A stretch of 50,681 bases of DNA from Candidatus Dependentiae bacterium (lineage in GTDB: Bacteria > Babelota > Babeliae > Babelales > Babelaceae): NCBI GenBank assembly GCA_013821315.1, contig JACDHA010000009.1:1-50681 (forward strand), given 5' to 3'. Below, piece after piece: positions 1 through 9,289 of the stretch (position 1 is its first letter; each line of letters begins with the position of its first letter). The notes beneath the pieces are model-generated. The model was not told the DNA's origin. It saw nothing but the letters and a program-made list of their open reading frames with translations, and ran no database searches. The position numbers and the translations under genes are program-made.

Positions 1-2564
1 GGGGACAAGCACGTAAAGTAGCAGGCACAGCTAAAGCTGATGAAGGCCTTTTACGTCTTGGACAAACAAGTATGATGGTAAGCTTAGACTTTTCTTGTAA
101 CAAAGAATTTTACCGCGTCCGCAGAGAATATACTCACTCAACTAAAGCCTACACTTCACTTGATTTTGGCATAGTAGATCAAACTACCGGCGCTTTTAAG
201 CCACTGACTGATAAAACCATACGAGCTACCCAAGAAAAACTTGAAGCCACGATAGGCCTTGATTTTGATTCATTTGTAAACTCTGCTTTTATAAGACAAG
301 GTCAATCAAACGAATTTTCTAAAAAATCACCTAAAGATCGCAAAGAAATTTTAGCAACTATACTTGGATTAGGCCAATTTGAACTACTGCGCAAAAAGGC
401 ATCCGATAGATCACGTCAGTCGGCTCAACAAAAAGAGTATTTAAGCACCTTATGTCAACGATTAGCACAAGAAATAGAGCAAAATCAGTCGCTTGAACTT
501 AAACTACAAGAAGCAACCAATGCCCTTACTGATTTACAAACACAAGAGCTTACTTTTAAGCGAGCACTACAAGACACGGTAAATCAACAACAGGCACTTG
601 CTCCTGCAAAAATTAAAAGAGATACTCTTAACGTACAACAGCAAGAGATAGCACGCAGTATAAAAGAGTATACGAGCACCCTACTGACTGAAATAGCTTG
701 TGCACGGTCTACACTAAAAAAACAACGAGCAACAGTAAATTATCAAAAGCTTGAGGAAGAACGACTCCATATAAACCAAGAGTTACAACAGATACAACTT
801 AAGGGACAAGAGCGCATTACTCTCAAAGAAGCTTATTTGCATAAAAAGCAAGAACTGACAAGCTACGAGCATATGATTGAAGTGCAGCATGCCACAGTAC
901 TTGAACAATTTAAAACGACACAGCAATACTGCATACTCTTTAATAAAGAACAAGAATATAAAATAAAAGAGCTTGCTGAGCAATGTCAACGTGACACTAG
1001 AGAACTTATTAAACTAGAAGAACATTCTAAAAGCCTAGAAAACACAAGTAAACTAACGGTATCTAGTGCAGCTTTTACACAGCTAGAAAATCAGTTTGAT
1101 AAGCGCAAAGCAGCATATCATAAGTTTATTGCTCAGGGGAATCTACTTAAATCTGAACTTGCAAGCATAAAGCATAAAAAAGAGCTTAGCCATAATGCCA
1201 ATAATCCTCTATGCCCACTATGCGAACAAGATCTTTCACAAGAAAAAAAGCATGTGCTTTCTTCCGCATTAGAGAAGACAGAGCAAAGATATACGTGGCA
1301 ACTTGCGCGATTGACTAAGATTATAAAAAATCTTAAAGAAGTTATTGTTGCACAGCATACTACACTTGAAAAACAAAGAGCAGATGCTCAAGAAGCTGCT
1401 ATAAGACAAGTACAACTTGAAGATGCAACAAAAAACAAAGTTAAAATACAAGAAAGCTTACTTCAAAAACAAAAACTAGTTTTTGAACTTAACAAAGAGC
1501 TTGCTCTTTCACTCGAACAGCTAAAAAACAAGCAACAAGAACAAGCTGCTTTTGAAAAACAAGCTCAAACTTATAAAGTTCAAGATAGTGTTTATACAGC
1601 AATAATAAGCCAATTAGATGAACTTTCTAAAAAGCTTGATGCTCTTTCTCATGATACAGTGCACGAAACTGCTTTAAATACACGACTACAACATATTGTA
1701 GCTTTACAACAAGATCACGCTCAAACAACCAAAGAAACTATTCTTAAAGACCAGCGTAAATATACTATTTCCAGCACCGTTAAAAGCATTAAACTGCTTA
1801 AGCATAAATCTCAAGAGATAGCACTTGAGTTAGCTTTATGCAACTCGCTTTTAGAAGACGATTATCTTCTTGCTCAAAAAGAAACTGATCTGCATACAAT
1901 ACTTCTTAAGATAGCACACCAAAAAGAGCAGCTCATGCATCATAAAGGCGCACTTGAGCAGCAACAAAAGTTTTTTGAACAACGAGCTAGTGAGTATAAA
2001 AACTACCAAACTACTATAAAAGAACTTGAAAAAACATCAGAAGAGTATCATGCTATAGCACAAGCTTTAAGCAAAGATGGCATTCAAGCGTTACTTATAG
2101 AAGATGCTATTCCTGAAATTGAACATGAAGCAAATATCTTGCTTTCTCGCCTAACAGATAATCAAGCGCAGCTTTCTATTGAGTCACTACGCGATTTGCG
2201 TAGCGGCGGTACTAAAGAAACGCTTGATATAAAAATATCTGATACAGTGGGCGTAAGGCCTTATGAACTTTTTTCGGGCGGCGAAGCATTCAGAATAGAT
2301 TTTGCATTACGTATAGCTATATCAAAATTACTTGCGCGACGTGCAGGTACCGCACTACAAACACTTATTATAGATGAAGGCTTTGGATCACAAGATGACG
2401 AAGGCTTAGCACACATAATGGAATCTCTTTATAAAATCCAAGAAGACTTTGCAAAAATTATTATCGTGTCCCATTTACCTGCTTTAAAAGACCAGTTTCC
2501 TGTACACTTTTTAGTACACAAAAGCTCTCAAGGAAGCACGGTAAAAGTTATTGAGCAGGGATAA
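1..2564 (+). CDS. sbcC: Exonuclease subunit SbcC (Rad50-like SMC ATPase), 5' end outside window
   Basis: ATPase subunit of the SbcCD nuclease, which processes DNA ends and hairpins. The reading frame is open from base 3 (first residues GQARKVAGTAKADEG), upstream of the first ATG at 72, so the gene starts before the window and its Walker A motif is not visible. Counting from that ATG, long coiled coils flank a zinc hook (NNPLCPLCEQ, near residue 380). The ABC signature appears as FSGGE near residue 734, followed by a Walker B/D-loop (LIIDEGFGSQDDEG, about 765). This order is diagnostic for SbcC/Rad50. The partner sbcD is probably just upstream, which is inferred. The stop codon lies in a 9-bp-arm stem-loop (2554-2575), and the next gene is convergent. 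Confidence 0.93.
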   Translation, partial: GQARKVAGTAKADEGLLRLGQTSMMVSLDFSCNKEFYRVRREYTHSTKAYTSLDFGIVDQTTGAFKPLTDKTIRATQEKLEATIGLDFDSFVNSAFIRQGQSNEFSKKSPKDRKEILATILGLGQFELLRKKASDRSRQSAQQKEYLSTLCQRLAQEIEQNQSLELKLQEATNALTDLQTQELTFKRALQDTVNQQQALAPAKIKRDTLNVQQQEIARSIKEYTSTLLTEIACARSTLKKQRATVNYQKLEEERLHINQELQQIQLKGQERITLKEAYLHKKQELTSYEHMIEVQHATVLEQFKTTQQYCILFNKEQEYKIKELAEQCQRDTRELIKLEEHSKSLENTSKLTVSSAAFTQLENQFDKRKAAYHKFIAQGNLLKSELASIKHKKELSHNANNPLCPLCEQDLSQEKKHVLSSALEKTEQRYTWQLARLTKIIKNLKEVIVAQHTTLEKQRADAQEAAIRQVQLEDATKNKVKIQESLLQKQKLVFELNKELALSLEQLKNKQQEQAAFEKQAQTYKVQDSVYTAIISQLDELSKKLDALSHDTVHETALNTRLQHIVALQQDHAQTTKETILKDQRKYTISSTVKSIKLLKHKSQEIALELALCNSLLEDDYLLAQKETDLHTILLKIAHQKEQLMHHKGALEQQQKFFEQRASEYKNYQTTIKELEKTSEEYHAIAQALSKDGIQALLIEDAIPEIEHEANILLSRLTDNQAQLSIESLRDLRSGGTKETLDIKISDTVGVRPYELFSGGEAFRIDFALRIAISKLLARRAGTALQTLIIDEGFGSQDDEGLAHIMESLYKIQEDFAKIIIVSHLPALKDQFPVHFLVHKSSQGSTVKVIEQG

Positions 2565-2600
2565 TAATCCCTGCTGACATACCTATCTAATCTTGTTTTT

Positions 2601-3191
2601 TTAAACTTGGGGTTTATGCGCAAAGTAATCAATAACTGACTCTTGAGTTTGCTTAAGTCCCTCTTCACCTGCCAGCCAATTAGCTGGACATACTTCGCCA
2701 TGCTGCTCGGTAAAAATCAAAGCATCAAGTAACCGCAATATCTCTTGTATATTACGACCCAAATTAAGGTTATTAACCTGCACAACTTGTACTATATTAT
2801 TTTTATCAAGTAAAAAAACACCACGATAAGATATACCCTTATCTTCATTGAGTATACCGTACTGACGAGAGAGAGATTTAGTCATATCTGAAAGCAATGG
2901 ATAGGTAATACCTTGAATACCCCCTTCTGCCTTAGGCTTGTCAAGCCATGCTTGATGGCTATACACAGAATCAACCGAAATGCCCAGTATTTCACCATTA
3001 CGCTCTTGAACTGCTTGATAGATATCTTGAAAAGAATGTAATTCTGTAGGGCATACAAAACTAAAATCAAGCGGATAGAAAAACAAAATTTTATATTTTT
3101 CAGCAAAATCTTTTAAGCTTACGGTTCTTATATGACCCTTAACCAAAGCGTCGCATGAAAATTGGGGTGCTTCTTTTCCTATAAGTGACAT
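2601..3191 (-). CDS. 2-Cys peroxiredoxin (AhpC/Prx1 type)
   Basis: Thiol peroxidase reducing H2O2 and organic peroxides in the cytoplasm. At 196 aa it has the family's usual length. The peroxidatic cysteine is C47 in FVCPTE and the resolving cysteine is C168 in GEVCPANW, so it is a typical 2-Cys enzyme. The C-terminal GGLG segment of sensitive eukaryotic forms is absent, so it should resist over-oxidation (family inference). The start is supported by GGGAG five bases before the ATG. It stands alone, convergent with sbcC, and no AhpF-type reductase is adjacent. Confidence 0.95.
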   Translation of the reverse strand: MSLIGKEAPQFSCDALVKGHIRTVSLKDFAEKYKILFFYPLDFSFVCPTELHSFQDIYQAVQERNGEILGISVDSVYSHQAWLDKPKAEGGIQGITYPLLSDMTKSLSRQYGILNEDKGISYRGVFLLDKNNIVQVVQVNNLNLGRNIQEILRLLDALIFTEQHGEVCPANWLAGEEGLKQTQESVIDYFAHKPQV

Positions 3192-3384
3192 ACTACTCCC
3201 GTTACTGTGCTTTTTAAAATAAGTAGGTTTAAGATAATCTCTTATATACTACTGTACCATTACTTAAGTCTATCTGGCAATCAATTAAATATTGCTTTTT
3301 CATTATTTTTTAAAGTACTTTTTAAGAAAGGTTAGTATCGTAAACTATACGACAACCAAACAACTCATTAAAAAAGGGCTGAGT

Positions 3385-4383
3385 GTGAATACGAAAAATA
3401 TTTCTCGGTTAAAGGCATCTATTGCTACTTTTATACTTTGCTTACTAGCAACTGAGGCAGCTTATGTGCAAAGTTACCAAAATGTATCTTTTTTAAATGT
3501 TGACTTTGATACTTCGTTTGGACGCAACGATCCATTTTATAGAAACTACTATTTTAATGTACTTGATAAGATTAATAAAGGCAGATACGACAGTCTTGCA
3601 CGCCTTGGCATTTCAAGCGGCAATATGAAATTTTTATTTAAATTTTCAAAATATATCTACACTAAAAATAATGTTCTCAAAATACCAAGACAAGCAACAC
3701 CACGCATACCCAAAATAATACATCAAATTTGGCTTGGCAGTCCCTTTCCAGAAAAATACCGCCATTGGCAAAAAACGTGGCAAAACATGGGTCCTGAATG
3801 GAAATATATCTTGTGGACTGATGCTGATATAGCAAAGCTACCTTTAAAAAACAGAGCACTGTATGAGAGATCAACAAATTTTGGAGCTAAATCAGATATT
3901 GCACGTATGGAGATACTGTATACCTATGGTGGCGTCTATGTGGACACCGATTTTGAATGCTTGAAGCCTCAAATATTTGGTGAACTTAACCACTATTACG
4001 ATTTTTATACGGGTATGCATCCTATAGACTCAGGTATACTTCTTGAAAATGCATTGATAGCCTCAGCACCAGGCAATCCCATAGTAAAAGGTTATATTGA
4101 TGATTTGCCTGCCAATTTTGCCCGTGTACATGATGTAGTACAACAAACAGGCCCTGGCTTTTTCACGCAAGTATTTCTTAAGCATGCTCCTAGAAATCAC
4201 AAACACATAATGCTCTTTCCGCCTACCTTTTTATACCCTTTAGGCTTTTCTTATTCACAAAGCCATAAGCATTTATCTGCTAACCAAATCAAACAGGCAA
4301 CGCTTAAGCGCGAATCTCTTGCTATTCATTGGTGGGAAGGCAGCTGGTGGAGCAACAAATCAAGACCACTTACTTATAATTAA
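3385..4383 (+). CDS. Secreted or membrane-anchored DXD glycosyltransferase (Gly_transf_sug/GT32-like), copy 1
   Basis: Predicted nucleotide-sugar glycosyltransferase related to yeast Och1 and the catalytic core of large clostridial toxins (Pfam Gly_transf_sug). Seen: an opening block PKIIHQIWLGS, a KSDIARMEILY block, and the metal/nucleotide-sugar motif GGVYVDTD with D187 and D189, counted from the chosen start. GTG 3385 was chosen because the frame has no ATG near its 5' end, GTG is preceded by AAGGG, and it puts a hydrophobic signal or anchor at residues 10-27. A longer version would need TTG at 3292 and would bury that segment. About 332 aa. Acceptor unknown. It is a homologue of the pair at 7.4-9.2 kb. 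Confidence 0.8.
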   Translation: MNTKNISRLKASIATFILCLLATEAAYVQSYQNVSFLNVDFDTSFGRNDPFYRNYYFNVLDKINKGRYDSLARLGISSGNMKFLFKFSKYIYTKNNVLKIPRQATPRIPKIIHQIWLGSPFPEKYRHWQKTWQNMGPEWKYILWTDADIAKLPLKNRALYERSTNFGAKSDIARMEILYTYGGVYVDTDFECLKPQIFGELNHYYDFYTGMHPIDSGILLENALIASAPGNPIVKGYIDDLPANFARVHDVVQQTGPGFFTQVFLKHAPRNHKHIMLFPPTFLYPLGFSYSQSHKHLSANQIKQATLKRESLAIHWWEGSWWSNKSRPLTYN

Positions 4384-4397
4384 TAATTAGTAAACAC

Positions 4398-4446
4398 AAA
4401 AAGTCGATTGCGCTTGGTATTAAGCTAAAGCGCAATCGACTTTTTT
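4398..4446. terminator. Bidirectional Rho-independent terminator
   Basis: Inverted repeat with 18-nt arms (AAAAAGTCGATTGCGCTT and its complement) around a 12-nt loop. It has a T run on each strand and sits between the convergent glycosyltransferase and nucleoside transporter genes. Confidence 0.9.
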
Positions 4447-4468
4447 AATTGTAAAAAGCATATTTTAA

Positions 4469-5725
4469 TTACAATACGAGACTGGCTACCATCGCTGAAA
4501 GCAAATTAGCCAGTGCACCACCCAACACAGCACGTAGTCCAAGCTCGCTAAGCCATTGGCGCTTTTCTGGCACTAACGCACCTATACCACCAATTTGGAT
4601 ACCAATACATGAAAAATTAGAAAAACCACATAAAGCATACGTTAGTATATCTTTAGTCCGTTCAGGCAAATTCATAGCGACCATTTTACTATAAGCAACA
4701 AGCTCATTAACCGCTACTTTGGTACCTATAAGTTCACCTGCTTGTATAGCTTCTTTACCAGTAAAACCAAGCAACCACCCAAAGGGTAGACCAACCCAAG
4801 AAAATACCGTGTCTAGAGTAATAAGAGGCAAGTTAAGAGAAAACAACTCGTTAATTTTAAAACAAGTAAAACTCAAAAGACCATTAAGCATACCTATAAG
4901 AGCTATAAAAGCTATAAGCATTGCCCCTACATTAAGTGCTAATTGCAGCCCATCAGAAGTTCCTGTTGAAATAGCATCAAGCACATTAGTCGATGGACTC
5001 TTAAATGTTGCTTGAGCTCCATGAGCAGTTTCAGGTATTTCTGTTTCTGGATACAAAATTTTTGCGATCACTATAGTGGCTGGAATAGACATTACACTTG
5101 CTGCAAGCAAATGAGTCGCAGGAACACCCATACGAGCAAATACTGCAAGTATAGCACCACTAATACTACCCATACCACTTACCATAACAACCATAAACTC
5201 TGACTTAGTCATATTTTTAAGGTAACCACGCACAAGTAATGGCGCTTCTGTTTGACCTAAAAAACTATTAGCTGCTGCACACAGGGTTTCTGCTCCTGAA
5301 GTACCAAGCAATGGTCTTAATAAAAAACTAATGCCTGAAACAAGCCATTGCACTATACCCAAGTAAAACAGCAAAGACATTAAAGCACCAAAAAAAACTA
5401 TTACCGGGAGCACTTTAATAGCAAAAATAAATCCCCAGCTTTCAGTAGGAATACTCAATTTACCAAAAACAAATTCTATACCTTGATCAGCAGCCTCATA
5501 GAGTTTAGCCACGAGCCCTGCTACATATTCAATACCTTGTTTTCCCAAAGTAGTTTTAAGCACCGCTAAAGCAAGTAAACCATGCAATAAAAGACCACTA
5601 ACAACTAATTTAACACTTATATGTCTTCTATTGTTAGAAAACAAGAAAGCAATTGCTAAAATAACGAAGATACCCAAAAGATTATAAATGCGATTATGCT
5701 CAAGTAAATAGACGCCAATAGACAT
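4469..5725 (-). CDS. Concentrative nucleoside transporter (CNT/NupC family)
   Basis: Cation-coupled uptake of nucleosides across the inner membrane. About 418 aa with multiple membrane segments. The CNT hallmark NSFLGQTEAPLLV and the following GSISGAILAVF region are clear, as is the second-half motif TGKEAIQAGELIG. The start is ATG 5725, because AAGGG lies 8 bases upstream. A GTG at 5743 is in frame, but the Shine-Dalgarno then falls inside the coding region. It follows prfA on the same strand with a gap of about 57 bp and may be cotranscribed with it. Nucleoside salvage suits a host-dependent bacterium. Confidence 0.92.
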   Translation of the reverse strand: MSIGVYLLEHNRIYNLLGIFVILAIAFLFSNNRRHISVKLVVSGLLLHGLLALAVLKTTLGKQGIEYVAGLVAKLYEAADQGIEFVFGKLSIPTESWGFIFAIKVLPVIVFFGALMSLLFYLGIVQWLVSGISFLLRPLLGTSGAETLCAAANSFLGQTEAPLLVRGYLKNMTKSEFMVVMVSGMGSISGAILAVFARMGVPATHLLAASVMSIPATIVIAKILYPETEIPETAHGAQATFKSPSTNVLDAISTGTSDGLQLALNVGAMLIAFIALIGMLNGLLSFTCFKINELFSLNLPLITLDTVFSWVGLPFGWLLGFTGKEAIQAGELIGTKVAVNELVAYSKMVAMNLPERTKDILTYALCGFSNFSCIGIQIGGIGALVPEKRQWLSELGLRAVLGGALANLLSAMVASLVL

Positions 5726-5782
5726 AGAAGTGGCCCTTAGCACACAAGGTGCTTTAAAAAAATAAAATATATATTTGTGTAG

Positions 5783-6865
5783 CTATTGTTTAAAGATAAG
5801 AGGATTTTTACGCCTTTGTTCATGCTCATGAACACGCAGTGCATCAATAATTTCATCAAGATCGCCGCCCATAACCATATCAAGCTTTTTGAGCGTTACT
5901 TCAACTTGATGATCTGTTACGCGATTTTGTGGAAAATTATAAGTACGCACTTTTTCAGCACGCATGCCACTACCGACAAGTTCTTTACGTTTTTGGCTAA
6001 GTTCAGCTTCATGTTTTTCATGCTGTGCTGCAAGCAGACGCGATTGTAACATTTTAAGTGCTTTAGCTTTATTTTTATGCTGCGAACGTTCTTCCTGACA
6101 CGCAACAGCAACTCCGGTTGGTATATGCGTTATACGAACAGCCGAATCGGTAGTATTAACATGTTGACCACCAGCACCACTTGAACGATATACATCAACA
6201 CGTAAATCGCTTGGGTTGATAGCTATGTCTACCTCTTCAGCTTCAGGCAGCACTGCTACTGTAGCAGTAGAAGTATGAATACGGCCTGCAGTTTCAGTTT
6301 GAGGAACACGTTGTACTCTATGAACGCCTGACTCAAACTTTAGATGGCCATATACTTCTTTGCCTTCAATATGTAACACAATTTCGCGGTACCCACCTAA
6401 ATCGGTGGTACTTGAATGAGTTACAGCAACACGCCAGTTTTGCTTAAGAGCATAGTTAGTATACATACGTAAAAGATCTGCAGCAAAAAGAGAAGCCTCT
6501 TGACCACCAGTACCTGCACGTATTTCTAAAAACACCGAGCGATCATCCAGCGGATTGGCAGGGAACATAAGCTTATCAAGAGATTCATATTCTTTTGCTA
6601 ATTTTAAACGCAGAGCTGCAAGCTCTTCATCATAAAGAGCTGCCATCTCTGTATCGGTATTACCAGTAATAAGAGCTTCTATTTGAGTAATTTCGCACGT
6701 TAATCCCACAATATCTTTGTGTTTATTAAGTAACGTAGAAAGTGATGAAAGCTCTTTTTGAACTACATGGCGTTTATTGTTATCAAGAACGGATGTAGTA
6801 AGCTGCTCAGAGAGCTCATTATACCGTTGTTGTAACTCATCCCAAGCAATATGAAAACTGTTCAT
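5783..6865 (-). CDS. prfA: Peptide chain release factor 1
   Basis: Terminates translation at UAA and UAG. At 360 aa it has normal RF1 length. It carries the peptidyl-tRNA hydrolysis motif GGQ in SSGAGGQHVN (near residue 232). The stop-codon reading tripeptide is the PxT type (PQT in RVPQTE, near residue 188), which separates RF1 from RF2 (SPF). It lies 6 bp downstream of rpmE and forms an operon with it. No prmC/hemK methyltransferase follows here. Confidence 0.97.
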   Translation of the reverse strand: MNSFHIAWDELQQRYNELSEQLTTSVLDNNKRHVVQKELSSLSTLLNKHKDIVGLTCEITQIEALITGNTDTEMAALYDEELAALRLKLAKEYESLDKLMFPANPLDDRSVFLEIRAGTGGQEASLFAADLLRMYTNYALKQNWRVAVTHSSTTDLGGYREIVLHIEGKEVYGHLKFESGVHRVQRVPQTETAGRIHTSTATVAVLPEAEEVDIAINPSDLRVDVYRSSGAGGQHVNTTDSAVRITHIPTGVAVACQEERSQHKNKAKALKMLQSRLLAAQHEKHEAELSQKRKELVGSGMRAEKVRTYNFPQNRVTDHQVEVTLKKLDMVMGGDLDEIIDALRVHEHEQRRKNPLIFKQ

Positions 6866-6871
6866 ATATAA

Positions 6872-7078
6872 TTACTTGTTACCTTTTTTATACTTCTTTT
6901 CAAACTTCTCAATACGACCTGCTGTATCTACAAGCTTTTGTGACCCAGTAAAAAACGGATGACAATTAGAGCAAATAGTTGCGCGTAATTCTCTTCTGGT
7001 AGAGGTTGTTTTAAACTCGTTACCACAAGCACAGTGTGCTAACACTTCATTAAGATTTGGATGTATTTCTTTTTTCAT
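6872..7078 (-). CDS. rpmE: 50S ribosomal protein L31, zinc-binding form
   Basis: Large-subunit ribosomal protein of 68 aa. Four cysteines (C16, C18, C36, C39) mark the zinc-binding C+ type. It carries the expected [11 protein letters not shown] core and a basic C-terminus. AAAGG precedes the ATG by about 9 bases. It is the first gene of the rpmE-prfA operon, with a clear sigma70-type promoter upstream. Confidence 0.97.
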   Translation of the reverse strand: MKKEIHPNLNEVLAHCACGNEFKTTSTRRELRATICSNCHPFFTGSQKLVDTAGRIEKFEKKYKKGNK

Positions 7079-7117
7079 AAGTATGACCTTTCTTGCAATA
7101 ATAATGGCTTTAGTATT

Positions 7118-7146
7118 AGTATACCATACTCTATGGCGTATGACAA
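7118..7146 (-). promoter_or_regulatory. Sigma70-type promoter of rpmE-prfA
   Basis: Minus-strand -35 TTGTCA (7146-7141), a 17-bp spacer and -10 TATACT (7123-7118), about 40 bp before the rpmE start. Confidence 0.75.
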
Positions 7147-7168
7147 TTTTGCAAGCAAGTAGTTTTTG

Positions 7169-7244
7169 TGGCTCCTCGGACAGGACTCGAACCTGTGACC
7201 TAACGATTAACAGTCGTGTGCTCTACCAACTGAGCTACCGAGGA
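7169..7244 (-). tRNA. tRNA-Asn (GTT)
   Basis: A 76-nt cloverleaf read on the minus strand: acceptor TCCTCGG paired with CCGAGGA, discriminator G and encoded CCA, T-loop GGTTCGAGTCC, and anticodon GTT in loop CTGTTAA. It is identical in sequence to the second tRNA-Asn at 23297-23372. Confidence 0.97.
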
Positions 7245-7257
7245 AAGCTATGAGCAG

Positions 7258-7285
7258 TCTATACTAAAGAGCGAGTAAAAATCAA
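7258..7285 (-). promoter_or_regulatory. Promoter of the solitary tRNA-Asn
   Basis: Minus-strand TTGATT (7285-7280), a 16-bp spacer and TATAGA (7263-7258), ending 13 bp before the tRNA 5' end. Confidence 0.55.
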
Positions 7286-7418
7286 GTTTTTAATGAAAAT
7301 TTGCAACACCAACTTATTACACAAAAACTCTTGCTGTAAAAATTTCAATTAGCGTAAACTAGTTAAAAGGGACAGTGTAAAAAGGGTAGTGAATGTATAG
7401 CTTTGGAGATAAAAGATC

Positions 7419-8315
7419 ATGAATCAAAGAGTTGCTAAAAAAATACTTATAGCAGTTATGGCAATAACCAGCATAGTTCCTTATAGCAGAGCGATTGAAC
7501 TACCAGATTTTGTAAGCACCAATGCTATTGCCCATTACCCAGACTTACATTCTAAGAGAACCCATTTCTTTCTTAAGCAATCGGGTATTCAAGTACTCAA
7601 CACTTTTAAAACTATTTATAAAAGTTCACGCTCTAAACCTGCCGGCAACAATCAAATACCAAAGATAATTCATCAAATTTGGCTTGGCAGTGAACTACCG
7701 GTTAAATACCATCATTTTCAAGATCTTCTTAAAAAATTTCATCCAACTTGGCAGTACAAATTATGGCGCGATGCTGATATAGCAGAATTTAAGCTTGTTA
7801 ACCAAGCTGCTTATAATGAAGCAATCAATTTTGGTGAAAAAAGCGATATAGCTCGTTACGAAATTTTAGAGCGTGAAGGTGGTATTTACTTTGATACTGA
7901 CGTTCAATGTCTTCAGCCCTTTGATTTTCTTACTGAACGATATGACTTTTTTGCTGCACTTGAACCGCTGCCAAAAAATAGCATGACCTGCTTGTCTTTA
8001 GCAAATGCAATTATAGGCTCCAGGCCAGGTCATCCTCTACTAAAAGAATGTATTAAACAGATCAAAAACCCACCCATAGCTACTGCTGGCTGGCACCCTA
8101 TTTTAAAAACTGTGGTAAAAACAGGACCTGTATTACTTACAAGAGCAGCCTATCAGCATAGAAATTCGTTACTCAACAAAGGTATGATACTTCCTTCTGA
8201 GTGCTTTACTCCGGCTAATTCTAATTCTGTAAATAAAAACGATAGTTACAGATTTTGCATTCACCATTGGGACCATAGCTGGATGAAAAAAGCACTTAAT
8301 AGCCTAGAAGTATAA
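7419..8315 (+). CDS. Secreted or anchored DXD glycosyltransferase, copy 2
   Basis: 298 aa, Gly_transf_sug/GT32-like. An N-terminal hydrophobic segment (residues about 9-26) acts as a signal peptide or anchor. It is followed by KIIHQIWLGS, a KSDIARYEILEREGG block and DTD at 159-161. The C-terminal FCIHHWDHSWMK block is shared with copy 3. Copies 2 and 3 lie 29 bp apart and are clearly a tandem duplication. The donor sugar and acceptor cannot be read from the sequence. An exported location facing host or cell envelope is inferred from the N-terminus. Confidence 0.85.
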   Translation: MNQRVAKKILIAVMAITSIVPYSRAIELPDFVSTNAIAHYPDLHSKRTHFFLKQSGIQVLNTFKTIYKSSRSKPAGNNQIPKIIHQIWLGSELPVKYHHFQDLLKKFHPTWQYKLWRDADIAEFKLVNQAAYNEAINFGEKSDIARYEILEREGGIYFDTDVQCLQPFDFLTERYDFFAALEPLPKNSMTCLSLANAIIGSRPGHPLLKECIKQIKNPPIATAGWHPILKTVVKTGPVLLTRAAYQHRNSLLNKGMILPSECFTPANSNSVNKNDSYRFCIHHWDHSWMKKALNSLEV

Positions 8316-8344
8316 TAAAAAGATTAGTACCAGGAGATAAAAAA

Positions 8345-9220
8345 ATGCGTATCAGGCTTGTTATAGTCTATGGATTGCTCACCTGTGTAGGTGCTTACTT
8401 GTATGCTCTACAAAAAAGCAAACTGGTACTGCCAGATTTTGATACAGCCTCTTATATACAAGATAAAAAAACACTTTCTTCTCCAACAACCCATTATTTA
8501 CTTAAAGAATCCGGAAACACTATACTTGACGCTTTTAAAGATATTTATACCAGTCAGCGCACGTGTGAAGAGAAAAAAAACAGTACACCTAAAATAATTC
8601 ACCAAATATGGCTTGGCAGTCCTGTGCCTGCTAAGTTTAAGCGTCTGCAACAAAAGCTTAAAGATCTGCATCCAACATGGCACTATAAATTATGGACAGA
8701 TAAAGACATAGCAGACTTTAAGCTTTTAAATCAGGCTGCTTATGATGAAGCAAAAAATTATGGAGAAAAAAGCGACATAGCTCGTTATGAAATTTTAGAG
8801 CGCGAAGGTGGCGTTTACGTAGATATGGACGTTGAGTCTCTCAAGCCATTTGATTTTCTTAATGATCGTTATGACTTTTATGTAGCCCTTGAACCGTTAA
8901 GAGCTAATACCCTTACTTGTTTATCAGTAGCTAATGCAATTATTGGTTGTAAAGCAGGTCATCCTATAGTAAAAGAATGTATTGAGCAAATTAAAAAGCC
9001 CCAAATTGACACTAAAAATGCTCATCCAATACTAAAAACAGTTATTAAAACAGGTCCCGTTTTACTTACACGTGTATGCTATAATCATCGTGCACTATTA
9101 AAAAAGACCGGTATAATACTACCATCTGAGTGTTTTACGCCTGCAAACAAAATTTGGTATAGCAAAAGTACGCCTTACCGGTTTTGTATTCACCAGTGGG
9201 CACATACCTGGATGAAATAG
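8345..9220 (+). CDS. Secreted or anchored DXD glycosyltransferase, copy 3
   Basis: 291 aa, the closest paralogue of the preceding gene. The N-terminal hydrophobic segment is at residues 3-22. It has KIIHQIWLGSPVP and KSDIARYEILEREGG, with the DXD as DMD (160-162) where copies 1 and 2 have DTD. The two outer aspartates that bind the metal-nucleotide-sugar are kept. The ATG is preceded by AGGAG at good spacing, and the gene is probably cotranscribed with copy 2. A terminator follows at 9232. Confidence 0.85.
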   Translation: MRIRLVIVYGLLTCVGAYLYALQKSKLVLPDFDTASYIQDKKTLSSPTTHYLLKESGNTILDAFKDIYTSQRTCEEKKNSTPKIIHQIWLGSPVPAKFKRLQQKLKDLHPTWHYKLWTDKDIADFKLLNQAAYDEAKNYGEKSDIARYEILEREGGVYVDMDVESLKPFDFLNDRYDFYVALEPLRANTLTCLSVANAIIGCKAGHPIVKECIEQIKKPQIDTKNAHPILKTVIKTGPVLLTRVCYNHRALLKKTGIILPSECFTPANKIWYSKSTPYRFCIHQWAHTWMK

Positions 9221-9231
9221 AATAATATATT

Positions 9232-9262
9232 AAAAAAGCCTAGAGTATTTCTAGGCTTTTTG
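9232..9262. terminator. Rho-independent terminator after the glycosyltransferase pair
   Basis: AAAAAGCCTAG and CTAGGCTTTTT arms around a 7-nt loop, with a T run. The symmetric A/T tracts could also stop the convergent gene at 9290. Confidence 0.85.
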
Positions 9263-9289
9263 TTTTTACACTCACATAAAATGACAATA

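Noticed and set aside
3292-3384. Extra 31 codons before the first glycosyltransferase, starting at TTG
   Set aside because: They would move the hydrophobic signal to the interior of the N-terminus; GTG 3385 has a better Shine-Dalgarno and a normal signal length.
7169-7244. Identical tRNA-Asn genes as attachment sites of an integrated element between 7.2 and 23.3 kb
   Set aside because: No integrase or phage gene between them, and both copies are complete genes with their own promoters, unlike a typical attL/attR pair.
7419-9220. Large clostridial toxin
   Set aside because: Only the DXD glycosyltransferase core is present; there is no autoprotease, translocation or repeat domain.
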